A stretch of DNA of 64,000 nt from Eulemur rufifrons. Its lineage: Eukaryota; Chordata; Mammalia; Primates; Lemuridae. The notes under the pieces were generated by a model. The model was not told the DNA's origin. It ran no database searches and worked only from the letters and a program-made list of their open reading frames with translations. Where the stretch lies: assembly GCF_041146395.1 (NCBI RefSeq), contig NC_090989.1, forward strand, positions 49,440,501 to 49,504,500, read 5' to 3'. Every line of letters begins with the position of its first letter. The stretch's first letter is position 1. Below are positions 38,150 through 50,527 of this stretch, piece after piece. A program made the position numbers and the translations under genes.

Positions 38150-38324
38150 TTAGAGAAAAGCTTCTCCTCACCCCATTTTGTTACAACAGAGGGGTCTGTT
38201 TTGTAGTTCTGTGCTGAACATGTCTTGTTCTTACTATGTAAACTTATATCTTGTTCTTGCTTTATAAACCTATCTTGTCCTTCCTCAATAAACTTCATTT
38301 CATGCTTGCAAAAAAAAAAAAAAA
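38150..38324 (+). mobile_element. Polyadenylated LTR retrocopy (R region plus A15 tail)
   Basis: From about 38,195 to 38,309 the sequence follows the minus strand of the solo LTR at 54.7 kb ('atgtaaacttatatcttgtt', 'gctttataaacctatctt', 'cctcaataaacttcattt', 'catgcttgc'). It then stops and is replaced by a run of 15 A (38,310-38,324). The signal AATAAA is at 38,287-38,292, 17 nt before the tail. The end therefore coincides with the expected cleavage site at the end of R, as in a processed transcript inserted by L1. The 5' part is short and its start is not certain. Confidence 0.75.
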
Positions 38325-38329
38325 TTTCA

Positions 38330-38604
38330 CCTCCTGTCAGTTGGGCAAACGTCATCCTTGGATATAATGATGATATGTAAAAGTTGGAAAAGTTAAAATT
38401 TTCTGCAGAGAAGTGCTTGAGTATCATCAATTTTCTGCTGGAGCCCACAATTTCAACTTCATTGAATAAAATTTTGCCATTGTTCCTGGCATATAATTGA
38501 CCGATATGATTGCTTCCCTGGGCAGTTGAATCTCTAAATCCATGTGTTTTCATAAATATTTTGATTAGATCATAGGAGAGATTAAAAATTAAGTAATATA
38601 GCAT
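38330..38604 (-). other. Open frame of unknown meaning
   Basis: The longest open frame in the window (38,137-38,604, 155 codons, minus strand) runs through the inverted A tail of the LTR retrocopy, giving a run of Phe. Its last third is therefore junk. The first 90 codons contain 'STAQGSNHIGQLYARNNGKI' and 'FSNFYISSLYPRMTFAQLTG', which I do not recognise. There is no signal peptide, repeat or motif. Probably a chance frame; a piece of an old retrocopy is possible. Confidence 0.2.
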
Positions 38605-39985
38605 ATATTGGAAGCCTCTCTGTCCTTTAAAATTGTTAAATAAAAAGGTAAATAGAAAATGATATAATATGAACCCAAATGATCATTTAGATTGTACAAA
38701 AATAGAAATACATAGAGAACTCATTACAAAAATAAAATTTCTCTGATAAATTGTAGGCCCTAAAGTTCTTGTTAATCTTCACCTCATCAGTTTGCTGCAT
38801 CGTGCATTATTCAGGCAACCTTGAATAGATTAATAAGACTTGGTTTTCCTCTAAGCAATGAGAAAAAAAATCATTTTTGATTATCCAAAAAAGAAAAAAT
38901 ATACAAGTACTACAAATTTTAAGGAAAATAGAAACACTTCAAAATTAACAGAGTTAACAGAATTTTGACATTATAAAGCAATAGGTGTTGTAAAACACCT
39001 TAGAACCTCACATTTCAAGGGTGAAGGAAGGTTGTAAGTTGTTAAAGTTTAGTAAGGAGAATATGATTTGGGAAATGGGAAAAATATAATGAAGTTAAGA
39101 AATCTTACCAAGTGAACCTGCTAGAACATCTCCATGTAACTTGCAAAAAAGACTGAAAATATTTTCCTTGGTTTGTAAAGATAATGACCTCCTCATTAGA
39201 CATCTCATCTGTCAAAAAGACTTACCTACTGAACTCTGGACCTTCTATGTTGATGAGATTGAAATGGCAAGGCAAATTCTATTATACATCATACATTTTT
39301 TTCATTGTCAAGATACAAACACTTTATATTTCTAATTTTCAGCATAATCATTCAGTCATTCAATTAAAAAATATTTTCATTTTCATGCAGCATCATTGAA
39401 GTTAACTGTGCCAAGAGACATGAAATGTAAAAGTGAGAGAAAAATAAAATCTTGCTTTATAAACCAAATAATCACAAAAATAGTAACTTTTAAGTGAGCT
39501 CTAGTTGCATGGAAGTTTTTACAATGATTAAATACTTAGTTCAATTAAAAAATGCAAGTTTTGATAATACTGTTACCATTTCTACATAAATCAACCCACG
39601 AAAAGTTAACCTAGAATAAAATTATAGTATTAAAAAGTCTTTAAAACTAATCACCTGATTTAGATATAAGACCTCTTATTTGTGATACAACTTATTAGGA
39701 TGTTTTGTGTCTAGATTGAGTTTCTTTTTATTGTTATAAAGATGAGATAATATAGATGCTTTTAAATATGCATACACTAATATGCATATATATATATACA
39801 TATAAAAATACTCTCTATTTAAGAGAACTCATGGTGATTACTCTTTTTAAAGATATAAATTATAAGTTATTTTCAGGATAGTTTGTTAAATCAAATCCAC
39901 TTGTCTTAAAAGAGAACTTCTGATATTATCTTATATAGACTATAGAGGAAAAACATTTCTTTTTAGGAAATCATAATTCATTATT
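38605..39985. other. No recognisable feature
   Basis: AT-rich; small overlapping frames at 39,141-39,399 have no known similarity. A short TA stretch is at about 39,785-39,805. Confidence 0.5.
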
Positions 39986-39989
39986 ATTA

Positions 39990-40218
39990 CAGAGTAATAA
40001 ATATGATAATTACTAACATTTTAATAGGTTTATATGTACCAGGAACCATTCTAACTGTTTTATATATATTAACTATAAAGTATACATATTAATTTATATA
40101 AACTTCGCAATAGTTCTTTAAGTACTGATATTATCCTCATATAGCAAATGATGAAACTGAGGAAAAAAGATTAAGTTACTTTCTCAATTTATCAGAGCTA
40201 GTAAGTATTTGTTGTATA
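39990..40218 (-). mobile_element. MIR SINE (antisense)
   Basis: Antisense MIR blocks in order: 'tatgtaccaggaaccattct', 'tattatcctcatatagcaaa', 'gatgaaactgaggaaaaaag', 'ttaagttactttctcaattt', 'cagagctagtaagtatttg'. Old, tRNA-derived mammalian SINE with strong decay. Confidence 0.8.
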
Positions 40219-40571
40219 ATAAAAAAAAAAAAATCGGCTGGCCTTCACCCCTGTGTTCCTGAGAGGAAGCCTATAAAACCTTGGAATTTCCAGAATAATA
40301 AGAATGTCTTTGTTATTCACAGGTAGCCTCTGAAAAAACACTTGATAGTTTATGCTAAAAAGTTGACCTATAGTGGACTCCTGGATAGCTTATGCTAAAG
40401 AGATAATTCAGGATTAGTTAAACCCATTTCAGGCCATATATGCCTCTGTAGGATCACCTGTTTAAATTTATCTATCTATTGGATCATTTTATTGGATAAA
40501 GAACAATGCATAAAGACCACAGAGTCTGTTTTTGTGTGTCAAACAAATATCATAATGTTTTTATTTCTGAA
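40219..40571. other. Unassigned block with an internal near-repeat
   Basis: After an A-run at 40,219-40,233 follows a segment with 'aagcctataaaaccttgga' and two similar pieces, 'gatagtttatgctaaaaag' and 'gatagcttatgctaaagag', about 40 nt apart. It might be part of an LTR, but no family is recognised. Confidence 0.3.
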
Positions 40572-40581
40572 GAAACTTTTA

Positions 40582-40925
40582 TTTATTTATTTATTTTTTT
40601 TTTTGAGACAGAGTCTCGCTTTGTTGCCCGGGCTAGAGTGAGTGCCGTGGCATCAGCCTAGCTCACAGCAACCTCAAACTCCTGGGCTCAAGCAATCCTC
40701 TTGGCTCAGCCTCCTGAGTAGCTGGGACTACAGGCATGCGCCACCATGCCTGGCTAATCTTTTTCTATATATATATTTTAGTTGGCCAGATAATTTCTTT
40801 CTATTTTTAGTAGAGACGGGGTCTCGCTCTTGCTCAGGCTGGTCTCGAACTCCTGAGCTCAAACAATCCACCCGCCTCGGCCTCCCAGAGTGCTAGGATT
40901 ACAGGCGTGAGCCACTGTGCCAGGC
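40582..40925 (-). mobile_element. Alu SINE, lemur-type, antisense, with TSD
   Basis: Begins with a T-rich run (tttatttatttattttttt) and 'gagacagagtctcgctttgt', has the long linker with 'tatatatattttagttggcc', and ends 'gtgccaggcc'. The target duplication gaaactttta is at 40,572-40,581 and 40,934-40,943, with a few extra bases next to the right copy. Intermediate to young. Confidence 0.94.
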
Positions 40926-40943
40926 CAACTTGGGAAACTTTTA

Positions 40944-43900
40944 AATTCTAGGTATATACCCCCATTATACACAGTGCTGCTCCAGGCTTCATGGTTCTAC
41001 AGCACACATTCTTGTCTTTGAAGACCTCAAAGGAACATAAGTGAAAAAAGTATAAGAGTTAATTGATAGGAGTAAATCATTTTTCAGGGTTAGTTCTAGA
41101 AATTCAAGAAGCATCTGTCTTCATCTGGAAATACATCATATCCAGAGGAAGTGTCAGTTGCCTCCTTCATGGGGAGAAGTGTGTTTTGTTTTTTATTAAA
41201 AAATAATAAAAAATTAACAAATAAAAAACAAAACATACCAAATATAGAAACAAACAGGAAAAGAATCTTTGAAGATTATCACTATCCTTTAAGCACCCAT
41301 TTGCACTTTCATTTCACATGAGAAATTGCACATGGGAAAAGTTGCTAAGTCTCATTCATATAATCAAAGGGCTTACTAGCTTATATAAGATTTTAAAAAA
41401 CTAAAATGTAATAATAAATGGTTTATAGTAAGTGTCTTTACATCAATTTAGCAAGGAAAATTGCATTGTACTGTCTTCTTTTTCCTTAAAAGGATTTTAC
41501 CATAATTTAGTTGTTACTGTGAAAATAATATGCTTCCTCATGTCATCTGGAGTCCAATAAAATTCATCTCTAAATAATATTTATATAGAGCAAATATGTA
41601 CTAATTGTTCTCTTTACTGCTTTTTTGCTAGATATCATGCAAATGCTATAGAAAAATTAAAATAAAGAAGACTATACAGTAGACAAGAAAAGAGGGGACA
41701 AGGAAGAACATATGTAAAACGTTAAATATCTCAATGAAAGTGGGTGTTTGGATACATTCAAGGGACTGATAAAGCTGTTGTAAACACATGAAAAAAAATT
41801 CAGTCAACTTACAAAGATTTGAGAGGAGTTTTCATTCTAATAACATTTTTTCACTCTTACCGAAATTAATTCAGGACAAGAATCCACATGAATCAATAGT
41901 AGATATTCAACTGGAAATGAAGTGATTGCTTTAATGATTTCCAATACATCACATCTTATTATATTCGAATATGACAGGTTATGCTGTGCTTCATTGCGTT
42001 ACATAATATCATTTTGAATATAGCTCCAAGTCTATCTAATATAAGATGATGAATCAGGAAATAAAATGACAATGACTCATTACTTCTGGGTCCTAAATTA
42101 GATTTTCTGTCCACACAAAAGGAACCAAAGAAGCCAAAATGGCTTCCAGGAGGGCTGTCTCATTCATGTCAATGAGCAATAACCAACCACAGTCCCCAGT
42201 TCATTAGGAGTAGAAACATCTACTGTCTCTATAAGAAATTACATAAATGAGACAGCTTCTCTGAGAACAGCATATATCTGACTTTCTATTGGTTGGGTAT
42301 AACTATGATGCCATCTTTAGAAGCATTCTGTCAAATTTGAGGAATCAGAACATTACATTTAAGAATTATTATATAATCTGAGAACACCAGGAAGACCTGC
42401 TGTGTTCCCATTATAATATATATTAAGTGAGGAAATAAATTTAATGGTATGCATAAGAAGAATATAATAATCACAATGTAACTGAGTAGAATGTGTTTGT
42501 TATATATTTTGCAATGTGAACACAGGAAATAGAAAATTGAAATCAAAACCTTTTTCTTTCTGACTGAGGAGGGAAAAACATGTTTTATCTAGTTTAAAAC
42601 TGACTCTGGTTTCATGAATAATGAATATTAAACTGTATTTCAACATGGTAGTACTAAAAGTCTCATCACTAGAAAAATATTAATTTTTATTGCCTAAGTA
42701 GAGAGAGAGGTAATCTTAAAGGACATGTGTCCAATGGTGTTATTGTTAACTTTGTGAGAAAGATGTGTCAATGTATTGCTGATGCTGAAATATTAAAAGC
42801 CTTAACATAAGTAAAAGAAAATGTGACATTTAATAAATGCAGTAAAAAGAGATTAGAATTAATGTGTTTTAACTTAGCTGATTCTGTATATGTCTGATAT
42901 GCCTTCCCATATACTGCATACTCATTAACTATCAAGGTTCTGTCAATTTATAAAGGTAAGGAAAATAGATGGATTTCATCATGAATTTAATAAAAAATGT
43001 TACTTGGAGAGACAGTAGATGATGATGGCAAAATGCCATGATAGTATCACCCTCTAGTTAATCTATAAGGTGGAAATAACTATGAACATTAGAGGACCAA
43101 ATTTTCATTTGTTGGCACACTTAAACAAACCAAAAAAGAAAACTAAATTATTTACCATAGCTTTTATACTATAAAACTTGAATGTATATCTTTAACAACT
43201 TTACTACTTGTTTACAAAAAATATACTTCTATTCAAAGAATATGTTTATGAATTATGATTGTTAAAATGTTTTTTGAGAATATTTAGGTGCAAAGACCAA
43301 AAGATACAGGTGTACCATATCTAATAGCGAGCAACACACTTGCTTCTTTCTTCTAGCTGCAATATGCTAGTTTGACTGATAATTAAATAATAAATATTTA
43401 ATTATACTCCTTTAGCCAGGTATATTAATATTACTTTCAGCATATAGAATAATTTTAGCTTCAGCATTCTGACCACACTCCAAAACAGATGATAGCATTC
43501 TATCCAGTAAAAGTCCTGCTGTGGTTTCAAAGTAGCGTTAGTTTTCACTGCATTGAAATACAATTGACAGAGAAAGTTGCATTGTCCAACCTAAGGATAA
43601 CTTCATGTGAAGAGTGGTGAAAGTAAATATCCTGCCATTTGCAAAGCACCAGGTGATTCTTTTAGATGGAAGACACTGGGAAACATTTAAGATCTTATAA
43701 ATATCTTAACAAAATGGGTATTTTGCTGTAATGCACAATTATGATGTTGAAAAAAGCAACAAGAGGTTTCAAAAATACATTATCATATGAGATTTACTTT
43801 TCCTTCTCAATCATTTCATCTTGTCTCAAAGGCATACTAAGCTGCTGAATTACCAAAAGTTAGCTCCTCTTGCATTTTTTAAGTTGTATTAAGTTTTGAA

Positions 43901-44293
43901 ATGGATGGGTGCATCTGTTAGCTGATTCAAGTGATATCATTTATCATCCATGTAAAGCCATCAGGGATATATTACTAGTTTGCAGAAGACATATACTCTA
44001 TGTTGAAAATCTTAGACATCACATCTAGTAACATTGCCTACTTTTTTACTCTTATGCCATCTGTGCAGAAACAGAAAAATAGTTCTTTACATCAGCTTAG
44101 TCAAGGACAATTAGCTAGAAAAGAAAAAAAAAAAGAAGCACACTTGTTATTGTGAATGAATTTTGTTTTCTACTGAGCTTTCAATTATAGTTTGGTTTGG
44201 TTTTATTTACAAATTATATAGGGGAATTTGATTTTTCTCTTGTCTTCCCTGTGTATGTTCATTTTTTTATTTGCTGCCTAATATCCTCTCTAT
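40944..44293. other. No recognisable feature
   Basis: More than 3 kb of AT-rich sequence without a named repeat or gene. Chance frames only. Confidence 0.5.
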
Positions 44294-44346
44294 TTCTCCC
44301 TTTTCTCTCTCTCTTTCACTCTCTCTCTCTGTCTCTCTTTCCTCTC
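44294..44346. repeat. (CT)n-rich low-complexity tract
   Basis: A pyrimidine tract of the form tctctctctttcactctctctctct and similar, about 50 nt. Confidence 0.9.
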
Positions 44347-44546
44347 ATCTTCATATCTGTTAATGACATCTAACAAAAACTTCTTAATTAATTCTTTACC
44401 TAATTGGTTTGTGCATTTATAATATTAAGGAGACTGAGATCACAATATACCCAATGAGTCATGGTATTTATGTAGAAAGATCCAAAACAAATACTTTTAA
44501 GCTTTCTCCCAGAGATTGTTCTTTGGGCCTTTATAAATAGGCACAT

Positions 44547-44590
44547 ATTGTGACTAGAAAAATATCTACCAAATTGTGACTAGAAAAATA
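44547..44590. repeat. Imperfect tandem duplication, 26-bp period
   Basis: The 18-mer attgtgactagaaaaata occurs at 44,547-44,564 and again at 44,573-44,590, separated by 8 nt. Confidence 0.9.
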
Positions 44591-46886
44591 AACTAAGCCA
44601 ATGTTTGTGAGTCAACATGAGTACAAGTTTCATTGTAAATTAATCAAGATCCCTCATTTTAACATTAAAACAAGAAAAAATTTATAAAGAATCAGTGTGA
44701 ACCAAAAGTAAAACTATATGCAGTATTCTATGCAACTGTGGAAACAGAATATAGCCCCTATCTGAAAACAATGTTTCACTTTCAATACTTGCTAAAGAAT
44801 GTTCTGTTTCATTTGACAAAACTATTGATTGAATATTAAAATCCAGGAGACATTTCTTGCTCAATAATTTGATTTGATTTATGAGTTCAGCCATATTGGA
44901 AATAGATTTGTAACATATATATATACACATACATATATATCTAAAACACATACATGTATGTGTATACAAATATATATGGTATAAGTATCAATCCAAATTT
45001 ATTTAATGAAACCTGTGAATCAAGATGTATTAAATAATTATAAAGACAAGTAGTAGTTTGGGGAGTAATTGTGTAAGGCAGGATAAAACATTTAACAATA
45101 TAGAAAAAATTCTATAAGCATCACAAGTTCTTGGCAAATGCATTATTCAAAATATGATATTAAATGCAAAGCAGTAATTAGCAGAATTTTTTAAGAAAGA
45201 AAACTTAAGAATGATTTTATATTAACAAAGAAGTTATCAAATCAATACATGTTTTCTTTTCCTTAATAATGTTTCTCTGGAACCTGGGGTTTCTTAGAAC
45301 ATTGAGTTTTTTCACTCACAATATTTAAAATCAAATATTAAGAGTTTTTGTTTTTACCAAAGACAAAACAAATAGAAAGAAACAAGATGTACATAAATCT
45401 TTCCTTTAGTACAGAAATGTTGTTCTTGCTATATTTATAATAAATCAGAAACACAAGTTTTGGACACTACAGAGGACAATTAGGTATCATGACAATAAAA
45501 ATACTAATTGATATTAAAATATAGATGTCTTTTTCTATAAATATGCCATTTTAAAGGTGGCTTTCCTCTCCAACTTAGGTATTTTTCTTTTAAAATATTT
45601 GAGTATAATTGAAAACGAAATTATTTATATAATTATAAATTTTTGTCATGAATTTTACTTATTTTGAATAAACCCCAAAGCAGTCCTGAAAGATGAGCAG
45701 ATATCTATGTAAAAATCATAAATATTGTGGTGTACATTCATTTTCTGTTAATCAAGCTAGTTAAATTTCATGATCCTAATTATTCATCTACACAAAGAGG
45801 TATGTTATAGAATTTGAGGTATATCATAATTCATGGCAGTGGGATGGACAGGTAACACATATACGTAAAGATTCAATTGTAACCAACCACAGGTACTATG
45901 GAATTTAGAGATTGTTGTTTTGGAAAGGAAAGGTTGGAAGCAGGACTGCAAGGTCTCTCTTTACCTGTGGGGATGCTGCAGAAAAGGAAGAAGAAAGATG
46001 ACCTGGTTCAATCCCTTTACAAATATGCTATAACAGCCCTCCTGGTAAACCATGTATATGGTGTTTAGTAGTGGGAGAATCTTTATATTTGTAATTCTTT
46101 TGCAAGATATACCTAGTCTGTTCAGGATTGCTAGTGGAAAATAAACAGCTTATTTTAGGATTTATTGTGTAACTCCTTGGGAAATGTAATATAAATTGAA
46201 TAATTACCAGAGTATAACATAGATATTTTATGAAAAATAGCTCACTTTTGTGTAAATGGTGCCCTACATGAATCACTTAAGGATCACATATGTGAAAACC
46301 AAATCAGAGAACATCCTGATACACAAAGAAACTACCTGGGGAGCGAAGATGGTAGTCCCTTACTTTACTCATCCCTTATGTCTCACAATTACTGTTATCT
46401 TCACAATTTTGAAATTGTTAGTAAGCTTTGGTACTAATTGTTAGTAACCTTTGGTTAAGAGCTCCAATTTTTGTGGGATTTAACAATCCTAGGTTGTGAG
46501 TTTTCTCATGTTGGCAATCTGGTTTGAAGGAGGGAATTGTAGCTTAGTTTTGAAGCTACTTGAGCAAAGCAATTAAACTATATTTACATAGATTGTATAT
46601 TTCAGGGGATTGTAATGGGAGGATTAATGGAGATTATAGGATTTAATACTTCAAATCCATCTACTTCCTGGCACTATCAATGTAGTATAAATAGTGTAAA
46701 TACTTAAGAGATAGCAATTCTTATGTGTAAATAGGTACACATCAATTACTTTGGAAAACAGATTAGAATTTATCACTAGTAGTTTTTCATTTCCTGTGCC
46801 ATTTTTACTAGTTTAGTAGGTCACTAGATGGGCTTCTGAAGGATATTAAACAAATAAATGACAAATATGGAGTCACATTTTAAATA
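44591..46886. other. No recognisable feature
   Basis: AT-rich, with a TA/CA microsatellite at about 44,915-44,985. No gene or named repeat. Confidence 0.5.
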
Positions 46887-48160
46887 TTTCAGTTACTAAG
46901 TATGAAATGTCTGATTTCCTTAACTACTAAGTTTGACAGTTGATATCTCTGACATTTCACTTTGACACTTCTTGTTTTATGTTTATTGTGAAGGTATCTC
47001 CTCAGTCTTTCAAACACATGGTTTGGCTAGTGATTATCTTTCAATTTTTTTTTTAGAGCAATTTTTGTGAAACGATGGATAAGTTAAAAATTCATGTCAT
47101 TTTCAAATATGAGTTCTGTCATGGAATCAGTGCTGTGCAGAAAGCTCAAAATATCAATGAAGTGTTTGGGAAGGATGTGGCTAATGAATGCACAGTACAT
47201 CTATGGTTTGAGAGGTTCCATTCTGGTGATTTTAATCTTGAAAATGAGCCACGTGGGTGACCTGAGACCAAGGTGGATAATGAGTAGAAAGCTGTAGTGG
47301 AAGCGAATCCATCTTATCCTATGCATGAATTAGCAGCAAGTTTTCACATTACTATTTCAACAATATTGTACTATTTGAAATAAATCAGCAAGGTAAAGAA
47401 GCTAGATAGATGGGTTCTGCATGAATTAAATAAGCATCAAGAAGAGAAATCATCTCGAAGCTTGCCTTTCTTTGCTGTCACAACAAATATTTCTACACTG
47501 TTTTGTTATATGTGATGAAAAATGGATTATTTTTGACAATTGCAAGCATTCAGCACTATGGTTGGATAAAGATGAAGTGCTGAAACACAGTCCAAAACCG
47601 CATATTCATAAAAAAGAGCTAATGGTGTCTGTCTGGTGGTCCAGCGTTGGTATTGTCCACTACAGCTTCATGATACCTAGTCAATCCATTATAGCAGATG
47701 TCAACTGCAACCAATTGGATGAAATGATGAGGATGCTTGTGATTAGGCAGCTGAGATTAGGTCATAGAGACAGGCCAATCCTCTTGTAAGACAAGGCTCG
47801 ACCGTATGTCACACAAACAATGCTGCTCAAACTACAGAGGCTGGACGTGAAAACTCTCTGTGTCATCTACTATATTCACCAGACCTTGCACCAACTGAAT
47901 ACCACTTCTTTCAGGCTTTGGACCACTTCTTGCAAGGAAAAATATTCAATTCTCAACAAGCTGTGGAAAACGTCTGTAGTGATTTCATCACCACTTGCTC
48001 TCCAGGCTTCTTTGCTGTTGCATAAACAAGCTACCATTAAGATGGCAAAACTGTGCTGATAGTTTAGGCAAATACTTTGATTTATTGTACTGCTTCCTGT
48101 TGAGATATAATAAACTTAACTTTTTATTAGAAATTGGACATTTCATATTTAATGACCTAA
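46887..48160 (+). mobile_element. Mariner DNA transposon, near full length, Hsmar2-like
   Basis: An element of about 1.27 kb with terminal inverted repeats of roughly 30 bp: left 'tttcagttactaagtatga' + aatgtctgattt, right (reverse complement) 'ttaggtcattaaatatga' + aatgtccaattt, about three quarters identical. TA lies outside both ends (46,885-46,886; 48,161-48,162), the mariner target. It encloses one decayed transposase gene on the plus strand. Length and gene resemble Hsmar2 by memory. The many substitutions agree with an old insertion. Confidence 0.88.
47075..48060 (+). pseudogene. Mariner transposase pseudogene
   Basis: The start ATG at 47,075 opens a frame with the N-terminal helix-turn-helix region ('FKYEFCHGISAVQKAQNINE', 'HLWFERFHSGDFNLENEPRG'). 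It ends at a TGA (47,258) that replaces an Arg codon, probably CGA to TGA decay. The next frame (47,472-47,789) has the first catalytic Asp in 'CDEKWIIFDN' (47,514-47,516), followed by 'LMVSVWWSSVGIVHYSFM'. A TAA at 47,787 precedes the second Asp codon (47,790-47,792), now in a DKARPY context. The third Asp is in 'YSPDLAPTEYHFF' (47,882-47,884), but in another frame. The two last Asp codons are 92 nt apart instead of the 105 expected for DD34D, so about 13 nt are deleted. Not functional. Confidence 0.9.
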
Positions 48161-48162
48161 TA

Positions 48163-49725
48163 AAAGCACAAAGAATCTGTCATTATATGTACGGAAAAAT
48201 GACTTGCTAAGAAAAACAAATAGACTTTTAGATGGTTCACCTATAGTAGTAAATGCCTAAAGAGAGTAGAGATCTGCAAGTAATATTTTGAAGGTTTCTA
48301 ACTCAAAATGTAAAAATAACTTAAGTGTACTTTCAAAAATATTACAAAAAATACCCTTTTGCAAAACAAAATATTATTTGAAATTTGAATATCATTTGAG
48401 GTAATACTCCGCTGCACTCTTAGACTAAATTACAAATTGAAGAATGAAGTAATATAGTTAAAAGTAGTAATATCTTCACTAAATATTGAATATGTTTTGA
48501 GTGTTAGACTTATTACTATATGATAAAAATTATAGATAATTAACAAGTTAATAAAGAGAATGTATAAAATACATGATTAATCCTAATTAAACCAAGAAAG
48601 GAGAAGAAAGAAACAGTGATCTAAAAGATCAGTTATAGTAGCTTAGTAATACTAGATAAAGTAGACTATTAGTCAAAGTACAATATTGGGCAATGTAAAA
48701 CATGAGGCAAGAAACACTATTTCAGATAAAGAGGGATATTTTACTATGATAGCAAACTCAATCCATGAGGAAGATTTTAAATCAGTATCCACCTGAATAA
48801 CACAGTTTTGAAAATTTATAAATCAAAAATTGAAAGAAAATAAAAAAGAAATAGACCAATCCACAACTGTATTAAGAGGCATCAGTACTCCTTTCTCAAA
48901 AGTTAATTGAATGAGATTTCAAAAATCATAAAAATCTAAATATTCTGAATACTACCATTAACAATATATGAAAATATCAAAGAAAAAAAGGTTTAAAATA
49001 CTATAAAATGTCATACCAAAATTAAGCAATTATTTTGAAAGAATTATGGGTCCAAAACAAAATCAATACAGGAGTTAGAAGATATGTTGAAATGGTTGAT
49101 AATAAATATATAATATATCAGATTTTTGCTTCTGGCCAAATAGAGCAACAGGGTCTGGATTTGCCTTCCTACTGGAAACAACTAAAAAATTGGAAACCTT
49201 TATGAAACAATAATTCTTAAGACATTAAATGTCAGGCAAAAAAGAAGAGTGATTTCTGAGAGACATGAAGCAAATTAGATTAGCCATAGGATGGTCCCAG
49301 CTCTCTGCTTTGAGGAGGCTTCAGGGTTGTGGTAAAAGGATCAGGAACCAAGGGGGAAGCCCAGCTGACTTCACAAATTGAGGTGAAGGAGTTGAATGTC
49401 CAGGCTTATCAAGACAGCTAGATAGCTAGGCTTCATAGGGCATAGTCCCAGAGAGAATGCTACATAGAAAGAGAAATCTGGAGATCAGTGAAGAGTTCTC
49501 TAAGAGGAGTCAGCTGGATACTGTGCATAAGTGTGGGAAAACTATCTGAATTGAGAAAAAGAACCATCCAAAAAGATTAGAAGGAAGAGGATTCAAAATA
49601 TTCAAAAGCCCAGGGATCGTGTTTGTCCCTACAAGTCGCTGGAAAACTCCATAATGCACAGGGTATTGGTTAGAGTATTCAAAATTGTCTTGCCTCAAGT
49701 ATAAAAAATAATTAACCCTTGATGA
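48163..49725. other. Mostly unassigned; possible old L1M 5' region at 49,100-49,640
   Basis: 48.2-49.1 kb shows nothing. From about 49,100 the text 'ttgccttcctactggaaaca' and following lines have the style of an L1M 5' UTR or ORF1 approach, but the match is loose. The 103-codon minus-strand frame at 49,510-49,821 has no recognised similarity. Confidence 0.35.
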
Positions 49726-49729
49726 AATG

Positions 49730-50200
49730 ATGCTCTGCGTTGCTGAGGCTGTGAAGCAATTAGGTATCTCAAACATTGCTGATGTTAGTAAATTGCAACC
49801 ATGTTGGAAGACTCTTTGCAAATATCACCTAAAGTTGAATATGTATTTACCCTATGACTTAGCAATTCCACATATAGGTTAATATCCAGAAGAGATGTGT
49901 ACTTATGTTTAAAAAATAACATGTACAAGAATTTTCATAGCAGTACTATTTATGATATCAAAAACTGAAAATTACCCAAGGGTCCACAAACAACCAAATG
50001 GATTGTTACATTTTTACAATGTATAATACTGAAATAAATAAATTTCAACTGTATACAATCACATGGATGAATTCCACATGTATACTATTAAGTGAGAGAA
50101 TTTAGACACAATAGATTATAAAATGTATGTTGGTATTTACATAAAGTTCAAACAGCCAAAATTATTTTATGATGTTTGAGGTCAAAGAAATCACTTTCAG
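49730..50200 (+). mobile_element. Old L1M 3' part (sense)
   Basis: Blocks of late ORF2 in order: 'ttgcaaccatgttggaagac', 'tgacttagcaattccacata', 'acaagaattttcatagcagt', 'cacatggatgaattccacat', 'tatttacataaagttcaaac'. There is no poly(A) tail and no intact frame. Confidence 0.75.
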
Positions 50201-50527
50201 CTTCTATCTTAGTGTTTTCCTACTTATTTCTGTGCTAACAATTTATTTCTAAGATAGTCCCAAATGCATCCTATAGAATCTAACCAATAATCCCAAAGTT
50301 GATGAACTTAAAATGCCTAATTTTCTAGCCTAGACAGTATGTTTCTTTTCTGCTAAAATTCATCTCTCTTGCAATTGCTATAGAAGAATTCATTACATAT
50401 TCAGCTATCTTCTGTTCAGTAAATTCTGTATGTCTAAAACCACATGTACTTAAGAAATTCTAAAAATTACCTAATACCTTTCTCCACTAAACAAGTTATC
50501 CAACTCATGTCCTCTTGCAAGCCTATA
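50201..50527. other. No recognisable feature
   Basis: Nothing recognisable up to the edge of the Tigger element. Confidence 0.5.

Noticed and set aside
44294..44990. CRISPR-like or other spaced repeat array
   Set aside because: The repeats are simple CT and TA/CA microsatellites plus one 26-bp duplication. The organism is a primate.
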